Shown here: piece after piece, positions 16,612 through 26,023 of the stretch
Position numbering within the stretch: the stretch's first letter is position 1
How the letters are laid out: the number at the start of each line of letters is the position of its first letter
Assembly (NCBI GenBank): GCA_964501725.1
Contig: CAZCTO010000018.1
Coordinates: forward strand, 1 to 45,601
From: CAZCTO01 sp964501725
Lineage (GTDB): Bacteria; Bacillota; Clostridia; Saccharofermentanales; Saccharofermentanaceae
DNA: 45,601 nt
Reading direction: 5' to 3'
Made by a program: the position numbers and the translations under genes
Notes under the pieces: generated by a model
The model's input: the letters and a program-made list of their open reading frames with translations, nothing else
Told to the model about the DNA's origin: nothing
Databases searched by the model: none

Positions 16612-17871
16612 ATGGCAAAAGCAGATGTAGTTGCGATGATTCTTGCGGGAGGACAGGGATCTCGGTTGGGTGTTCTTACCAAAAACATCGCAAAGCCCGC
16701 AGTCCCTTTCGGGAGCAGATACAGAATTATCGATTTTCCGCTTTCAAATTGTTCGAATTCAGGAATCGAGACAGTCGGCGTATTGTCTCAGTATCAGCCT
16801 TTGGCACTCAATACTTACGTCGGAAACGGTCATCCGTGGGACCTGGACCGTAACAACGGCGGCGCATTCATTCTCCCCCCATATCTCAGGTCCGGTAAAA
16901 GCGACTGGTACAAGGGAACCGCGAACGCTATATATCAGAACCGGGATTTTCTTGATGATTGCGGAGCTAAGTATGTCTTAATTCTTTCCGGCGACCATAT
17001 ATACAAAATGAATTATGCCAAGATGCTCCGTTATCATATAGATCGGAACGCCGATGCAACCCTGGCAGTGATTGAGGTTCCCTGGGAAGAGGCATCCAGG
17101 TTCGGTATATTGAATACCGGGCAGGATGACACTGTCGAGGCATTTGTTGAGAAACCCAAAAAACCCATCAGCAACCTTGCATCCATGGGTGTATACTTTT
17201 TTTCCTGGCCTGTTCTGCGCAAGGCACTTGTTGAGGATGAAGAGAATTCGAATTCCAGTAATGATTTCGGCAAAGACATTGTCCCGATGATGCTCAATCA
17301 GGGGAAAACATTGGTTGCATACCGCTTTTCCGGATATTGGAAGGATGTCGGTACGATCAAAAGCCTCTGGGAATCCAATATGGATATTCTTGATCGTCCG
17401 GAAGAGACTGACCTGATTGACAGAACATGGAGGATTTATAGCCGAAATCCAGTCAAACCATCCAACTATATCTCCCGCGAAGCCAAAGTATCCATGTCGG
17501 CGATGACAGACGGATGCCAGATATACGGAACGGTGGATCACAGCGTGCTTTCGGACTCGGTTACGGTCGAGAAAGGTGCCATCGTTAAGGACTCGGTTCT
17601 GCTCCCGGGAGTCACGGTGCGTGCGGGCGCATATCTGGATAAGTGTATTGTCGGTTTCGGAACTATCATCGGTGAGGGAGTGAGAGCCGGTGCTTCAGTT
17701 GAAGGAAAGAGCCCTTACCTCAATACTCATATATGCTCCGGTGGAATCGTGGTCATTGAAAAGGGACTCAAAATCAAAGACCAAGCGATCATTCCCGCGA
17801 ACTGTCAGGTGGACTGTGACATTGATGTTGACGAAGCTTCGAATGTAATCGAAGAAGTCTTCAGAGTATAA
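16612..17871 (+). CDS. glgC: Glucose-1-phosphate adenylyltransferase
   Basis: Makes ADP-glucose, the glucosyl donor for glycogen synthase. 419 residues with the nucleotidyltransferase loop LAGGQGSRLGVLT at 11-23, KPAVPFGSRYRIIDFPLSN, HPWDLDRNNGG, SGDHIYKMNY, and FVEKPKKP, plus a C-terminal left-handed beta-helix with hexapeptide repeats (VTVEKGAIVKDSVLLPG region). The activator/inhibitor-interacting residues are plausible but not testable here. A clear GGAGGTATCTTT-ATG start. 23 bp to glgD. Confidence 0.95.
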   Translation: MAKADVVAMILAGGQGSRLGVLTKNIAKPAVPFGSRYRIIDFPLSNCSNSGIETVGVLSQYQPLALNTYVGNGHPWDLDRNNGGAFILPPYLRSGKSDWYKGTANAIYQNRDFLDDCGAKYVLILSGDHIYKMNYAKMLRYHIDRNADATLAVIEVPWEEASRFGILNTGQDDTVEAFVEKPKKPISNLASMGVYFFSWPVLRKALVEDEENSNSSNDFGKDIVPMMLNQGKTLVAYRFSGYWKDVGTIKSLWESNMDILDRPEETDLIDRTWRIYSRNPVKPSNYISREAKVSMSAMTDGCQIYGTVDHSVLSDSVTVEKGAIVKDSVLLPGVTVRAGAYLDKCIVGFGTIIGEGVRAGASVEGKSPYLNTHICSGGIVVIEKGLKIKDQAIIPANCQVDCDIDVDEASNVIEEVFRV

Positions 17872-17894
17872 AGAGCGAAGAGGAGTGATGATAT

Positions 17895-19004
17895 ATGTTT
17901 TTTGATGCAATGGGACTCATTCTGGCGGATAACAACAAAATATCAATTGGTGAGCTTTCGAAGCCCCGCGCACTCGCAGCGGTACCTTTTGGAGGCCGCT
18001 ACCGGATCATTGACTATATGCTCTCGAATATGGTGAATTCCGGGATTAAAAGTGTCGGAATACTGACACTGAATAAGTATAAATCGTTGATGGATCATTT
18101 GGGAACCGGAGCATCCTGGGATCTTGACCGGAAGAGCTTCGGACTACACATACTGCCCCCCTACGTAAATTCGGAATCCACATCAACCGAGGATGGCGAA
18201 GAAATGGCGGGACTTCTGGACTTTATTCGTTCGAACCGGACGGAATACGTCATTATCGCGAACAGCAACATGATTCTGAATACGACTTTTAATGATTTTG
18301 TTGAGACGCATGAGCAATCCGGGGCAGATCTTTCCGTGATGTATAACCGGGACGGCACGAAGTTCGGCACACCCAATTATGTGCTTGATGTCGACCGTAA
18401 GGGATATGTGACAGATATGCTTTTTAATCCGGAAAAAACATCGCTGAATCGCTGCAGCCTTGGAATCATCACACTGAGAAGGACAATTTTGATTGACTTA
18501 ATCTCGGATATGATGGCCCATGGGGAGCGGTATTTCGGAGTTCATACACTGCTGAAAAGACATGATACGCTGAAAATTAAAGCCTATGACTACAAAGGGC
18601 TTGTACTTCGTATCAATAATGTGCAAACCTATTTCAACGCTTCGATGAAACTTCTCGACGATCAGATCCGCGCGGATCTGTTCTGGAAGGGAATGCCGGT
18701 TTACACAAAGGTTAAAGATGAAGCTCCGACACTTTACTATGAAAATTGTAATGTTAAAAATGCCATTGTGTCCGATGGATGTCGCATCATGGGGGCGGTT
18801 GACAGCTCAATTCTTTTCCGTGGAGTTTCAATCGCCGAAAACAGCCTGGTACGCAACTGCGTGATTATGCAGGATGTTCACGTCGCAGAGAATTGTCTGC
18901 TCGATAATGTTATTCTTGACAAAAATGCGGTAATTCGACCCGGAACCAAACTGATCGGGCACAGAGATTACCCGGTCGTCATTGATAAGGGGGCAATCGT
19001 ATGA
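17895..19004 (+). CDS. glgD: GlgD, catalytically degenerate partner of glucose-1-phosphate adenylyltransferase
   Basis: 369-residue GlgC paralogue. It keeps the fold landmarks (RALAAVPFGGRYRIIDYMLSN-type region, SWDLDRKSFG, C-terminal hexapeptide helix) but the catalytic loop GGQGSRL of GlgC is replaced by LILADNNKIS at its N-terminus. In Firmicutes GlgD is thought to be a regulatory/heteromer partner (established for GlgCD pairs), so this one is probably not active alone. Its stop overlaps the glgA start by 4 bp (ATGA). Confidence 0.93.
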   Translation: MFFDAMGLILADNNKISIGELSKPRALAAVPFGGRYRIIDYMLSNMVNSGIKSVGILTLNKYKSLMDHLGTGASWDLDRKSFGLHILPPYVNSESTSTEDGEEMAGLLDFIRSNRTEYVIIANSNMILNTTFNDFVETHEQSGADLSVMYNRDGTKFGTPNYVLDVDRKGYVTDMLFNPEKTSLNRCSLGIITLRRTILIDLISDMMAHGERYFGVHTLLKRHDTLKIKAYDYKGLVLRINNVQTYFNASMKLLDDQIRADLFWKGMPVYTKVKDEAPTLYYENCNVKNAIVSDGCRIMGAVDSSILFRGVSIAENSLVRNCVIMQDVHVAENCLLDNVILDKNAVIRPGTKLIGHRDYPVVIDKGAIV

Positions 19005-20593
19005 CAGCCATAAAAACGTTATTTATCTCCTCGGAAGTAGTGCCGTTTGCAAAGACAGGAGGTCTTGCGGATGTGATGGGATCTCTTCCGAACGCACTCG
19101 CCAAGATCGGGTGTGATGCGAGGGTTATCATGCCGCTTTATCAGCCAATTAAGAAAAAATATGCGAAAAGCATGAAATTCATGGGCTGGAAAATGGTAAA
19201 AATGGGATGGAGATCCCTCTATGCCGGTCTTTACACCTATGAAGCCAACGGCGTTGTTTATTATTTTGTCGATAATGAGTACTATTTTCACTTTGATCAA
19301 CTTTATGTTGAATATGTTTTTGACATCGAGCGTTTCTGCTTTTTCCAACGGGCAGTACTGGAATTCATGGGCGACTTCATGAATTTCGAACCGGACGTTA
19401 TTCATGCAAATGACTGGCAGTCCGGGATGATCCCGTTACTGTTGGACGCTCACTATCGGCCCATGGGTAAATTCATGAATGTTAAAACCGTATTCACCAT
19501 TCATAACTTAAAATATCAGGGAATTCACGGGATCGAAGCGATTAAAGATCTTCTTGATTTGCCGGACCGGTTTCTGACCGAAGAATTATCGCTAAAAGAT
19601 ACAGCTGTCAACTTTTTAAAGGCGGGAATTGTTTACTCAAATTCCGTAACCACAGTATCGCCGACCTATGCATATGAAATCATGACGGACTATTACGGAG
19701 AAGGTCTTAATAAGACCCTGGAACGATATGCCTACAAAGTATCCGGAATACTGAACGGAATAAACGATGAAGAATTTAATCCGGCAACGGATAAACTTAT
19801 ACCGAAGCAGTACTCTTTGGAAGACTTTGTTGAGGGGAAGGCTTTCTGCAAAGAGTCATTGCAGAAAGAATTGAAGTTGGAAGTCAATCCCGAAGTGCCC
19901 CTGTGTGTGATGATTTCGCGACTGGTGGATCAGAAGGGTCTTGATTTACTTCTAAGAGTGCTCGATGAAATGATTTATGACGGAATGCAGATTGTCATTC
20001 TCGGCACGGGAGATTCCTATTACGAAAGAGCTCTGGCCGATGCCGCCAAACGGCATCACGGCAAAATGAGCGCCTGTATTTATTACGATAATCAAATGGC
20101 CCATCACCTTTACGCGGCCGCAGATATGTTTCTGATGCCGTCGCTTTTTGAGCCATGCGGATTGTCGCAGATGATATCGATGATTTACGGGACGATCCCG
20201 ATCGTTCGTGAGACGGGAGGGCTGAAAGATACCGTTAAGGCTTATAACGAATATACCGGCGAGGGAAACGGATTCTCTTTTGCCAATATTAATGCACACG
20301 AATTTCTTTTTGTCACAAAATACGCATGCGATTTGTTCAGGCACTTTAAAACGGTCTGGCATGAGCTTGTGAGAACCGGTATGAGCAGTGATTTTTCGTG
20401 GAAGCGTTCTGCTGAAGAGTACATGGGTTTATACTCGCTGATCACCGGAATCGGCCAAGACCAGGAAAAGGAAGCGCTCGATAAATTACCTGCTCCGAAG
20501 CCGCTCAACAGACCGGCTGACTCGACTAAGAAAGCATCCGTTTCCAAAAAGCCACCCGTAAAAAAAGCAACACGAGGAAAAAATGACACATAA
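19001..20593 (+). CDS. glgA: Glycogen synthase (ADP-glucose, GT5)
   Basis: Elongates alpha-1,4-glucan from ADP-glucose. 530 residues with the N-terminal AKTGGLADVMGSLP (ADP-glucose binding KTGGL), the HANDW block near 135-139, and the C-terminal GT-B motif SLFEPCGLSQM that contains the catalytic Glu. Family length is about 480; the extra ~45 residues are a Lys/Pro/Ala/Ser-rich low-complexity tail ending KKATRGKNDT. The tail could bind polyanions or another enzyme, or be a drifted extension. ATGA overlap with glgD and 11-bp overlap with the next gene. Confidence 0.95.
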   Translation: MTAIKTLFISSEVVPFAKTGGLADVMGSLPNALAKIGCDARVIMPLYQPIKKKYAKSMKFMGWKMVKMGWRSLYAGLYTYEANGVVYYFVDNEYYFHFDQLYVEYVFDIERFCFFQRAVLEFMGDFMNFEPDVIHANDWQSGMIPLLLDAHYRPMGKFMNVKTVFTIHNLKYQGIHGIEAIKDLLDLPDRFLTEELSLKDTAVNFLKAGIVYSNSVTTVSPTYAYEIMTDYYGEGLNKTLERYAYKVSGILNGINDEEFNPATDKLIPKQYSLEDFVEGKAFCKESLQKELKLEVNPEVPLCVMISRLVDQKGLDLLLRVLDEMIYDGMQIVILGTGDSYYERALADAAKRHHGKMSACIYYDNQMAHHLYAAADMFLMPSLFEPCGLSQMISMIYGTIPIVRETGGLKDTVKAYNEYTGEGNGFSFANINAHEFLFVTKYACDLFRHFKTVWHELVRTGMSSDFSWKRSAEEYMGLYSLITGIGQDQEKEALDKLPAPKPLNRPADSTKKASVSKKPPVKKATRGKNDT

Positions 20594-22709
20594 AAGCCCT
20601 TCTGATATTCCGCTTGCCATTCATCGTTCCCGGGACCTTACATACCGGAAGCCTTTCGGCGCTGTTGCTGCCGGCGAGTATGTTGAACTGGCACTGGATG
20701 TAAATGCGCAGTACTCCCGTGTTTTCTTGTGTTATGCATATGGGCTGCGTTCGTTTTCTTACCATGAAGCCATGATGGACGCCGATCCGGACAACCCTAA
20801 CCGATACCACATTCGAATACGTATGTTTTCGGATTACGGGCTGTTTTTTTACTGGTTTTGCATGAAAGGCAAACTGCAGGACGGGCAGGGTTATTTTGAG
20901 GGGAATCAGCGGGCGGACACAACTATTGACCATCCGAATGTTTCTGATGTTCTCTACTATGTTAAAAATGCCGGTGATTATTCAGGCGAGGGCAGAACCA
21001 GCAATGTTCCCGCGCGGATCGGCGCTAACGAGGAACGTTTCCCGGGCGCATTTCAGATTACCGTCTACAGGAAAGATTTCCTCACCCCTGACTGGATGAA
21101 GGGAGCATTGATCTATCAAATATTTCCGGATCGTTTTGCTCGCGGAAGTCGCTTTAGAAGAGAAGATATGGATATCGGAAACGATGATCCTGCCCGAATC
21201 CTGCATGATCGCTGGGATGATGACGTGGACATTGAAGGTAAACCTGAAACCGGCTATGTGGCCTGTGACTTCTTTGGCGGTACGCTTCCCGGCATTGCCG
21301 AAAAAACGGATTACTTAACAGCGCTGCATACCGATCTTATCTATTTAAATCCGATTTTCATGGCGAGATCCAATCACCGTTACGATACCGCTGATTATCT
21401 TTCCGCGGATCCGCTGCTTGGCGGAGAGGACGGTTTTCAATATTTTTCCGATCAAATGAAAAATAGCGGCATCCGGTTCCTTCTTGACGGTGTATTCAGT
21501 CATACGGGGGCGGACAGCAGGTATTTCAACAAATACGGCAGATACCCGGAACAAGGTGCTTTTCAAGCGGTAATGAACGGCCGGAAAAGCAAATACCTTT
21601 CATGGTACTCTTTTTCGAAAAACAAGAATGGCGAAATCATGTACGATTCCTGGTGGGGGTTTCCGGAACTTCCGAATGTGAATGAAAGTGATCTGTTTTA
21701 CCGGGATTTTATTCTCGGGAAGGAAGGAGTACTGGCGTATTGGCTTAAGAAAGGCGCGGCCGGATTCAGACTGGATGTTTCCGATGAACTTCCTGATTTT
21801 TTTATCCGGGGGATCCGGGAACGAGTTAAAGAAGAGACCGGAGACGAAGGCGTTGTGCTGGGGGAAGTCTGGGAAGATGCCAGCTGCAAAGTCAGTTATG
21901 GCGCGTACCGTGATTTTGTTTTCGGAAATACTCACGATTCAGTGATGGGGTATACATTTCGCGAGGCTGTTCTCGGCTATTTAATCGGCACGTATAGCGC
22001 CACGGAGGCTGATAATATGTTAGAAACATACCGCGAGAATTATCCGGCGCAGGCATACTACTGCCAAATGAACCTTCTGTCGAGTCACGATGTTCCCCGG
22101 GCAATAACAATGCTGTCCGGTGAGAAAGATCCCGGTGACCGGATGAAGCAAAAAGATCTTCGGTTGTCTCCGGAGCAGCGTGTTCTCGGCATGCAACTCA
22201 TGCGTCTCGGATTTGTCTTTCAACTCGGATATGTCGGATGTCCTTCGGTCTATTACGGTGACGAAATCGGAATGGAAGGATATCGAGACCCGTTCAATCG
22301 AAGGACCTATCCGTGGGATATGCTTACGCTTGAACAGGAAGATCAGTTACGGTTCTATCGGCAAATCAGCGGAATTCGCAAGGAATTTCCGGTGCTCGCC
22401 ACCGGCTATTACAGAACCCTTTGTACCGGCGTCGATCTTTTTGTTTTCGAGCGTTATTTGGATTCATCCGGATTGGATTATTTCGGGAAACCTTGCGGTG
22501 GTGCGTCACGGGTCATTTTTGCCTTAAACAGGAGCCGGACCGGCTGCGTAGCTTTTTGCGGATCGACGCAAACATCCGTATTTACGAATTGCGAAGCAGA
22601 TGCTGCTATGGAATCAATGTTGCAGGGCGGATATCGTTTCCCGATCGATGTTCTCACCCCCGATGCACCGCAAGTTCTTAGTCCCATGAGTTTTAAGATA
22701 TTCGTGTAA
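20583..22709 (+). CDS. GH13 alpha-glucan hydrolase (neopullulanase/amylopullulanase-like, GH13_39-type)
   Basis: 708-residue cytoplasmic glycoside hydrolase with no signal peptide, so probably acting on glycogen or imported maltodextrins. An N-terminal ~165-residue beta-sandwich region precedes the catalytic barrel that opens with GALIYQIFPDRFARG. Catalytic residues fit GH13: nucleophile Asp398 (GFRLDVSDE), acid/base Glu428 (VLGEVWED), and transition-state Asp503 (SSHDVPR). The DRWDDDVDIEGKPETGYV-type segment after the IYQIFPDRF block is typical of clostridial GH13_39 proteins (recalled, not searched). It overlaps glgA by 11 bp with GAGG before its ATG, so it belongs to the glycogen operon and may remodel or mobilise glycogen. 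Confidence 0.88.
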   Translation: MTHKSPSDIPLAIHRSRDLTYRKPFGAVAAGEYVELALDVNAQYSRVFLCYAYGLRSFSYHEAMMDADPDNPNRYHIRIRMFSDYGLFFYWFCMKGKLQDGQGYFEGNQRADTTIDHPNVSDVLYYVKNAGDYSGEGRTSNVPARIGANEERFPGAFQITVYRKDFLTPDWMKGALIYQIFPDRFARGSRFRREDMDIGNDDPARILHDRWDDDVDIEGKPETGYVACDFFGGTLPGIAEKTDYLTALHTDLIYLNPIFMARSNHRYDTADYLSADPLLGGEDGFQYFSDQMKNSGIRFLLDGVFSHTGADSRYFNKYGRYPEQGAFQAVMNGRKSKYLSWYSFSKNKNGEIMYDSWWGFPELPNVNESDLFYRDFILGKEGVLAYWLKKGAAGFRLDVSDELPDFFIRGIRERVKEETGDEGVVLGEVWEDASCKVSYGAYRDFVFGNTHDSVMGYTFREAVLGYLIGTYSATEADNMLETYRENYPAQAYYCQMNLLSSHDVPRAITMLSGEKDPGDRMKQKDLRLSPEQRVLGMQLMRLGFVFQLGYVGCPSVYYGDEIGMEGYRDPFNRRTYPWDMLTLEQEDQLRFYRQISGIRKEFPVLATGYYRTLCTGVDLFVFERYLDSSGLDYFGKPCGGASRVIFALNRSRTGCVAFCGSTQTSVFTNCEADAAMESMLQGGYRFPIDVLTPDAPQVLSPMSFKIFV

Positions 22710-22739
22710 TCGTTAGGCAAAAGCTTAAAGGAGGGGAAA

Positions 22740-23846
22740 ATGAGCGAAAATGAAGCGAATCTGACCAATGACATCAATCTGGAAAAGACAGAGGAAGAAA
22801 CCAATAGAAAGTGCCCGAATTGCGCGGCGACTGTTGTTTATGACCCGGCGACCAGAGGGATGTTATGTGAGTTTTGCGGATATAAGAAACAACTCCCGAC
22901 TCCCGAAGGTGATGCGTCAGTGTCGGAGCTGGATTTTGAGTCTGCAGAGACGCGCGAGAGCTTTAACTGGGGCGCGGAAAAAAAGATAGTTGTATGCAGT
23001 AACTGCTCGGGTGAAAGCATATACGATGCGCTCGAGACGGCTGCGGTGTGTCCTTTTTGCGGATCAACGAGCGTTATGCCGTCTGCCAGTGAGAAGTCCA
23101 TGGCGCCGGGTGGGGTATGCCCCTTTGAAATTCCCGTAAATAAAGCCGGCGGACTATTTTCCGCATGGCTAAGCAAGAAAATATTCACACCGTCAAAAGC
23201 CAAGAAAGAGGCAAGACCGGATGCTTTTTCAGGAATTTATCTTCCTTATTGGACATTTGATACAATGACTTCCTCCTCGTTTACCGGAAGAGCAGGTTAC
23301 GATAAGACAGTCATTATCAATAATAAACCGACAATGCAAACTGATTGGAAACATGTTTCCGGTATGTACCAGGAATTTGTGGATGATTTTACGGTCGTAG
23401 CCAGTTCGAGAAATGCCGATTCCGGCGTGCGAAGAGCGGAACCGTTTGACTTTTCGAAACTGGTGCCTTATCGACCGGAACTGGTCGCCGGATTTATTGC
23501 CGAGCGATATTCCGTCGGACTGAAAGATGCCTGGAATACCGCGCAAGAAGGAATTCGAGTAAGATTACGTTCGAGTATAGATAAACATATCCGTACCGCA
23601 TGGCATGCGAATCGTGCGGACAGCATTCATTTTTCGACCGTTTTCCAGAATATCAAGTACAAATACATCCTTATACCCGTGTGGATTTCTTCGTTCAAAT
23701 ATAAAGGCAAGCTTTTCCAGTTTGTTGTTAACGGACAGACCGGAAAAGTCGGAGGCAAGGCTCCTGTATCACCGCTACGTGTTGCCATTGCCATCCTCAT
23801 TGCGTTGGGATTGATCGGATTGGCAATATACCTGAATTCGCTTTAG
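22740..23846 (+). CDS. Membrane protein with two N-terminal zinc ribbons (YdjG-like)
   Basis: 368 residues. Two Cys4 ribbons: about 25-46 (CPNCAATVVYDP ... CEFCGY) and about 85-107 (CSNCSGESIYD ... CPFCGS). Then a ~200-residue domain with FSGIYLPYWTFDT near 165 and KYILIPVWISSFKYKGKLFQ near 300-325, and a C-terminal membrane segment at about 345-365 (VAIAILIALGLIGLAIY). This ribbon-LPYW-TM plan is that of Bacillus YdjG-type proteins (recalled). In Bacillus ydjG sits with ydjH and ydjI; here the ydjH/ydjI-like pair lies 11.6 kb upstream. AAAGGAGGGG precedes the ATG; only 30 bp separate it from the GH13 gene, so it is probably read through from the glycogen operon. Confidence 0.78.
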   Translation: MSENEANLTNDINLEKTEEETNRKCPNCAATVVYDPATRGMLCEFCGYKKQLPTPEGDASVSELDFESAETRESFNWGAEKKIVVCSNCSGESIYDALETAAVCPFCGSTSVMPSASEKSMAPGGVCPFEIPVNKAGGLFSAWLSKKIFTPSKAKKEARPDAFSGIYLPYWTFDTMTSSSFTGRAGYDKTVIINNKPTMQTDWKHVSGMYQEFVDDFTVVASSRNADSGVRRAEPFDFSKLVPYRPELVAGFIAERYSVGLKDAWNTAQEGIRVRLRSSIDKHIRTAWHANRADSIHFSTVFQNIKYKYILIPVWISSFKYKGKLFQFVVNGQTGKVGGKAPVSPLRVAIAILIALGLIGLAIYLNSL

Positions 23847-23887
23847 TCAAAATCATTCAACACATTGAATCTTTCGGGATTGTTTTA

Positions 23888-23916
23888 TTGACACAGTTCT
23901 TTTGACTGGGTATAAT
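23888..23916 (+). promoter_or_regulatory. Consensus promoter for tRNA-Leu
   Basis: TTGACA (23888-23893), 17-bp spacer, TATAAT (23911-23916). Perfect consensus, 41 bp before the tRNA. Confidence 0.9.
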
Positions 23917-23957
23917 CATCCTTGCTGCTAAAAACCCTCGGAAGATCATTTGTGTTC

Positions 23958-24040
23958 GCGGCCGTGGCGGAACTGGCAGACGCGCACGTTTGAGGGGCGT
24001 GTGGGAGACCATACGGGTTCAAGTCCCGTCGGCCGCACCA
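23958..24040 (+). tRNA. tRNA-Leu (anticodon GAG)
   Basis: 83 nt with CCA encoded. Acceptor stem GCGGCCG/CGGCCGC, anticodon stem CACGT/GCGTG with loop TTGAGGG (anticodon GAG, reading CUU/CUC), a long class-II variable arm, and TΨC loop GGTTCAAGTCC. Own promoter upstream and terminator downstream make it a single-gene transcript. Confidence 0.95.
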
Positions 24041-24046
24041 AGGAAT

Positions 24047-24089
24047 AATCGGTACATAGTGAATTCGGTTCACAATGTGCCGATTTTTT
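24047..24089 (+). terminator. Intrinsic terminator after tRNA-Leu
   Basis: A 17-bp stem with one G-T pair and one mismatch (AATCGGTACATAGTGAA against TTCACAATGTGCCGATT), loop TTCGG, followed by six T's. Confidence 0.88.
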
Positions 24090-24163
24090 ATATTTATTCA
24101 TATCAGATTGTGTAAAAAATCATAGAAAACGTTTATTTATGCAAGATTTGACGAATTTACGGA

Positions 24164-24191
24164 TTGCGACTTTTATTTACTCTGATATTAT
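24164..24191 (+). promoter_or_regulatory. Candidate promoter for the symporter gene
   Basis: TTGCGA (24164-24169), 16-bp spacer, TATTAT (24186-24191). A TTGACG at 24148 is an alternative -35 without a good partner. Confidence 0.45.
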
Positions 24192-24257
24192 AAGAATGTT
24201 AGGTTTGAAGCTTATGGTAGGTGTTGAACACGACAAAATGAAGGATGGTAGGGGAGT

Positions 24258-25895
24258 ATGAGTGACGTAACTGTTAGCCTGTTATTTATCGGAATTTTCT
24301 TTGCGGTAACGATTTCAATTGCATTTTATTCCAGACGACACACGAAGGATGTTGGATCTTTTGTTCTGGGCGGCCGATCGGTCGGACCCTGGATCACTGC
24401 GTTTGCATATGGCACAACCTACTTTTCGGCTGTCGTCTTTATCGGATATGCCGGACAATTCGGTTGGGCATACGGAACATCGGCGGTCTGGATCGGTATC
24501 GGAAATGCATTACTGGGTAGCTTTCTGGTCTGGAAGGTTATGGGCAGAAGAACCCGCATCATGACCAAGCACCTGGAATCAACCACCATGCCGGAGTTCT
24601 TTGGAAAAAGATACGACAGCAAGGCCCTTAAAATAGCGGCCAGCATGATTGTTTTTGTGTTTTTGATTCCGTACTCCGCGTCGGTATTCAATGGTCTTTC
24701 AAGCCTTTTCACTCCCGTACTGAAACTGGATTCCATCAGTAACGGTTACACCATTTGTATTATCATAATGAGTTTGGTAACTGCTCTTTACGTCATCCTC
24801 GGCGGATATATGTCTGCCGCACTGAACGACTTTTTCCAGGGAATCATTATGCTGATCGGAATTGTTCTGGTAATTGTCGCTGTCTTATATCAAAACGACG
24901 GTCTGATGAACTCGCTGACAATGCTTTCCCAGGAGACTTCCAAGGCGGTTCCCGAAATGAAAGGATCCTTAATATCGATGTTCGGACCGGAACCTTTGAA
25001 CTTACTGGGTGTCGTCATTCTGACATCGCTGGGCGCCTGGGGGCTTCCTCAGATGGTTCATAAATTCTATACGATTAAAGACGAGAAAGCGATCAAGACC
25101 GGAACGGTCGTATCCACCTTGTTTGCGCTGGTGATCGCCGGCGGATCGTACTTCATAGGATCGTTCGGTCACCTTTTTGTAAAGACTGCTGATATTGCAG
25201 TTACAGACGATAAAGGTGTGACGAATATGATATGGGATAGAATAGTGCCGATCATGCTTGATAAATCCATTACATCGGTTCTGATGGCGGTTGTAATTGT
25301 TCTTGTTCTGTCGGCGTCGATGTCAACGTTATCGTCGCTGGTGCTGACTTCAAGTTCAACCATTACGCTCGACTTAATCAGCGGAAATATTGTGAAGGAC
25401 ATGACGGAGAAGAAAAAGGTCATATGGATTCGTGTCTTCCTTGGAGTGTTCATCCTTGTCTCCATGCTTCTGGCTATATATTCTGCCGAAACAGGTAATC
25501 TTTATATTACGAAGTTGATGTCTATCTCCTGGGGTGCTCTCGCGGGATCCTTCCTGGCACCGTTTCTCTATGGATTATTCTGGAAAAAGGTCACAAAGTC
25601 CGCGGTATGGGCATGTTTTATCAGCGGCGTCGGTATTACCGTGACGCACCTCATTCTTACAAACGGAAAATTGTTCGGTCACGACTTTTCTTTCCCGACG
25701 AATCTTCCGTTCAATCTGAATTCGCCGGTCAACGCGGGCGCATTCGCGATGATATTCGGCCTCATTATCGTGCCCGCAGTTTCCTTGATTACGCCAAAGC
25801 TAAAAAAAGAAGTTGTTGATCACGCGTTTAAAGGTTATGAAATAGCGGAAGAGGAGAATTTGAAAACTAAAACATCCAATAACAAATCAATCTAA
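24258..25895 (+). CDS. Sodium:solute symporter (SSS family)
   Basis: 545-residue integral membrane protein with about 13 hydrophobic segments, the usual SSS number. Motifs: SFVLGGRSVGPWITAFAYG near 33-51, which is the family N-terminal block, then FVFLIPYSASVFNGLSSLF and ILGGYMSAALNDFFQGIIM (G-x4-A-x-x-x-D-x-x-Q-G type), and GAWGLPQMVHKFYTIKDEKA. These are shared by the proline, pantothenate and monocarboxylate branches, so the substrate is open. The start is close behind GGGGAG, an unusually short spacing. It is monocistronic by position: tRNA-Leu lies upstream and the ior promoter downstream. Context next to ior would fit uptake of an amino acid or organic acid, but that is inference. Confidence 0.88.
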   Translation: MSDVTVSLLFIGIFFAVTISIAFYSRRHTKDVGSFVLGGRSVGPWITAFAYGTTYFSAVVFIGYAGQFGWAYGTSAVWIGIGNALLGSFLVWKVMGRRTRIMTKHLESTTMPEFFGKRYDSKALKIAASMIVFVFLIPYSASVFNGLSSLFTPVLKLDSISNGYTICIIIMSLVTALYVILGGYMSAALNDFFQGIIMLIGIVLVIVAVLYQNDGLMNSLTMLSQETSKAVPEMKGSLISMFGPEPLNLLGVVILTSLGAWGLPQMVHKFYTIKDEKAIKTGTVVSTLFALVIAGGSYFIGSFGHLFVKTADIAVTDDKGVTNMIWDRIVPIMLDKSITSVLMAVVIVLVLSASMSTLSSLVLTSSSTITLDLISGNIVKDMTEKKKVIWIRVFLGVFILVSMLLAIYSAETGNLYITKLMSISWGALAGSFLAPFLYGLFWKKVTKSAVWACFISGVGITVTHLILTNGKLFGHDFSFPTNLPFNLNSPVNAGAFAMIFGLIIVPAVSLITPKLKKEVVDHAFKGYEIAEEENLKTKTSNNKSI

Positions 25896-25974
25896 GTTCT
25901 TTACTTGTCCCGGCCATTGCTTCAGGAAAAAGAGCAACCTTTGATATGCTTATGTGGTGATCCCGCCTGCCTCT

Positions 25975-26004
25975 GTGATATACTAACCATTGGTTAAATA
26001 TCAC
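25975..26004 (+). promoter_or_regulatory. Operator-like palindrome overlapping an extended -10 promoter of iorAB
   Basis: Inverted repeat: GTGATAT (25975-25981) pairs with ATATCAC (25998-26004), and inside it TAACCA (25984-25989) pairs with TGGTTA (25991-25996). An extended -10, TGATATACT (25976-25984), lies within the left arm, with no -35. The placement over -10 and +1 is that of a repressor site; it could instead be a leader hairpin. Confidence 0.55.
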
Positions 26005-26023
26005 AAAGAAGGTGGGATTCATT

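Noticed and set aside
23885..24073. Minus-strand 62-codon ORF over tRNA-Leu
   Set aside because: It is the complement of the tRNA gene and its promoter; this translation is a familiar spurious product of tRNA-Leu genes.
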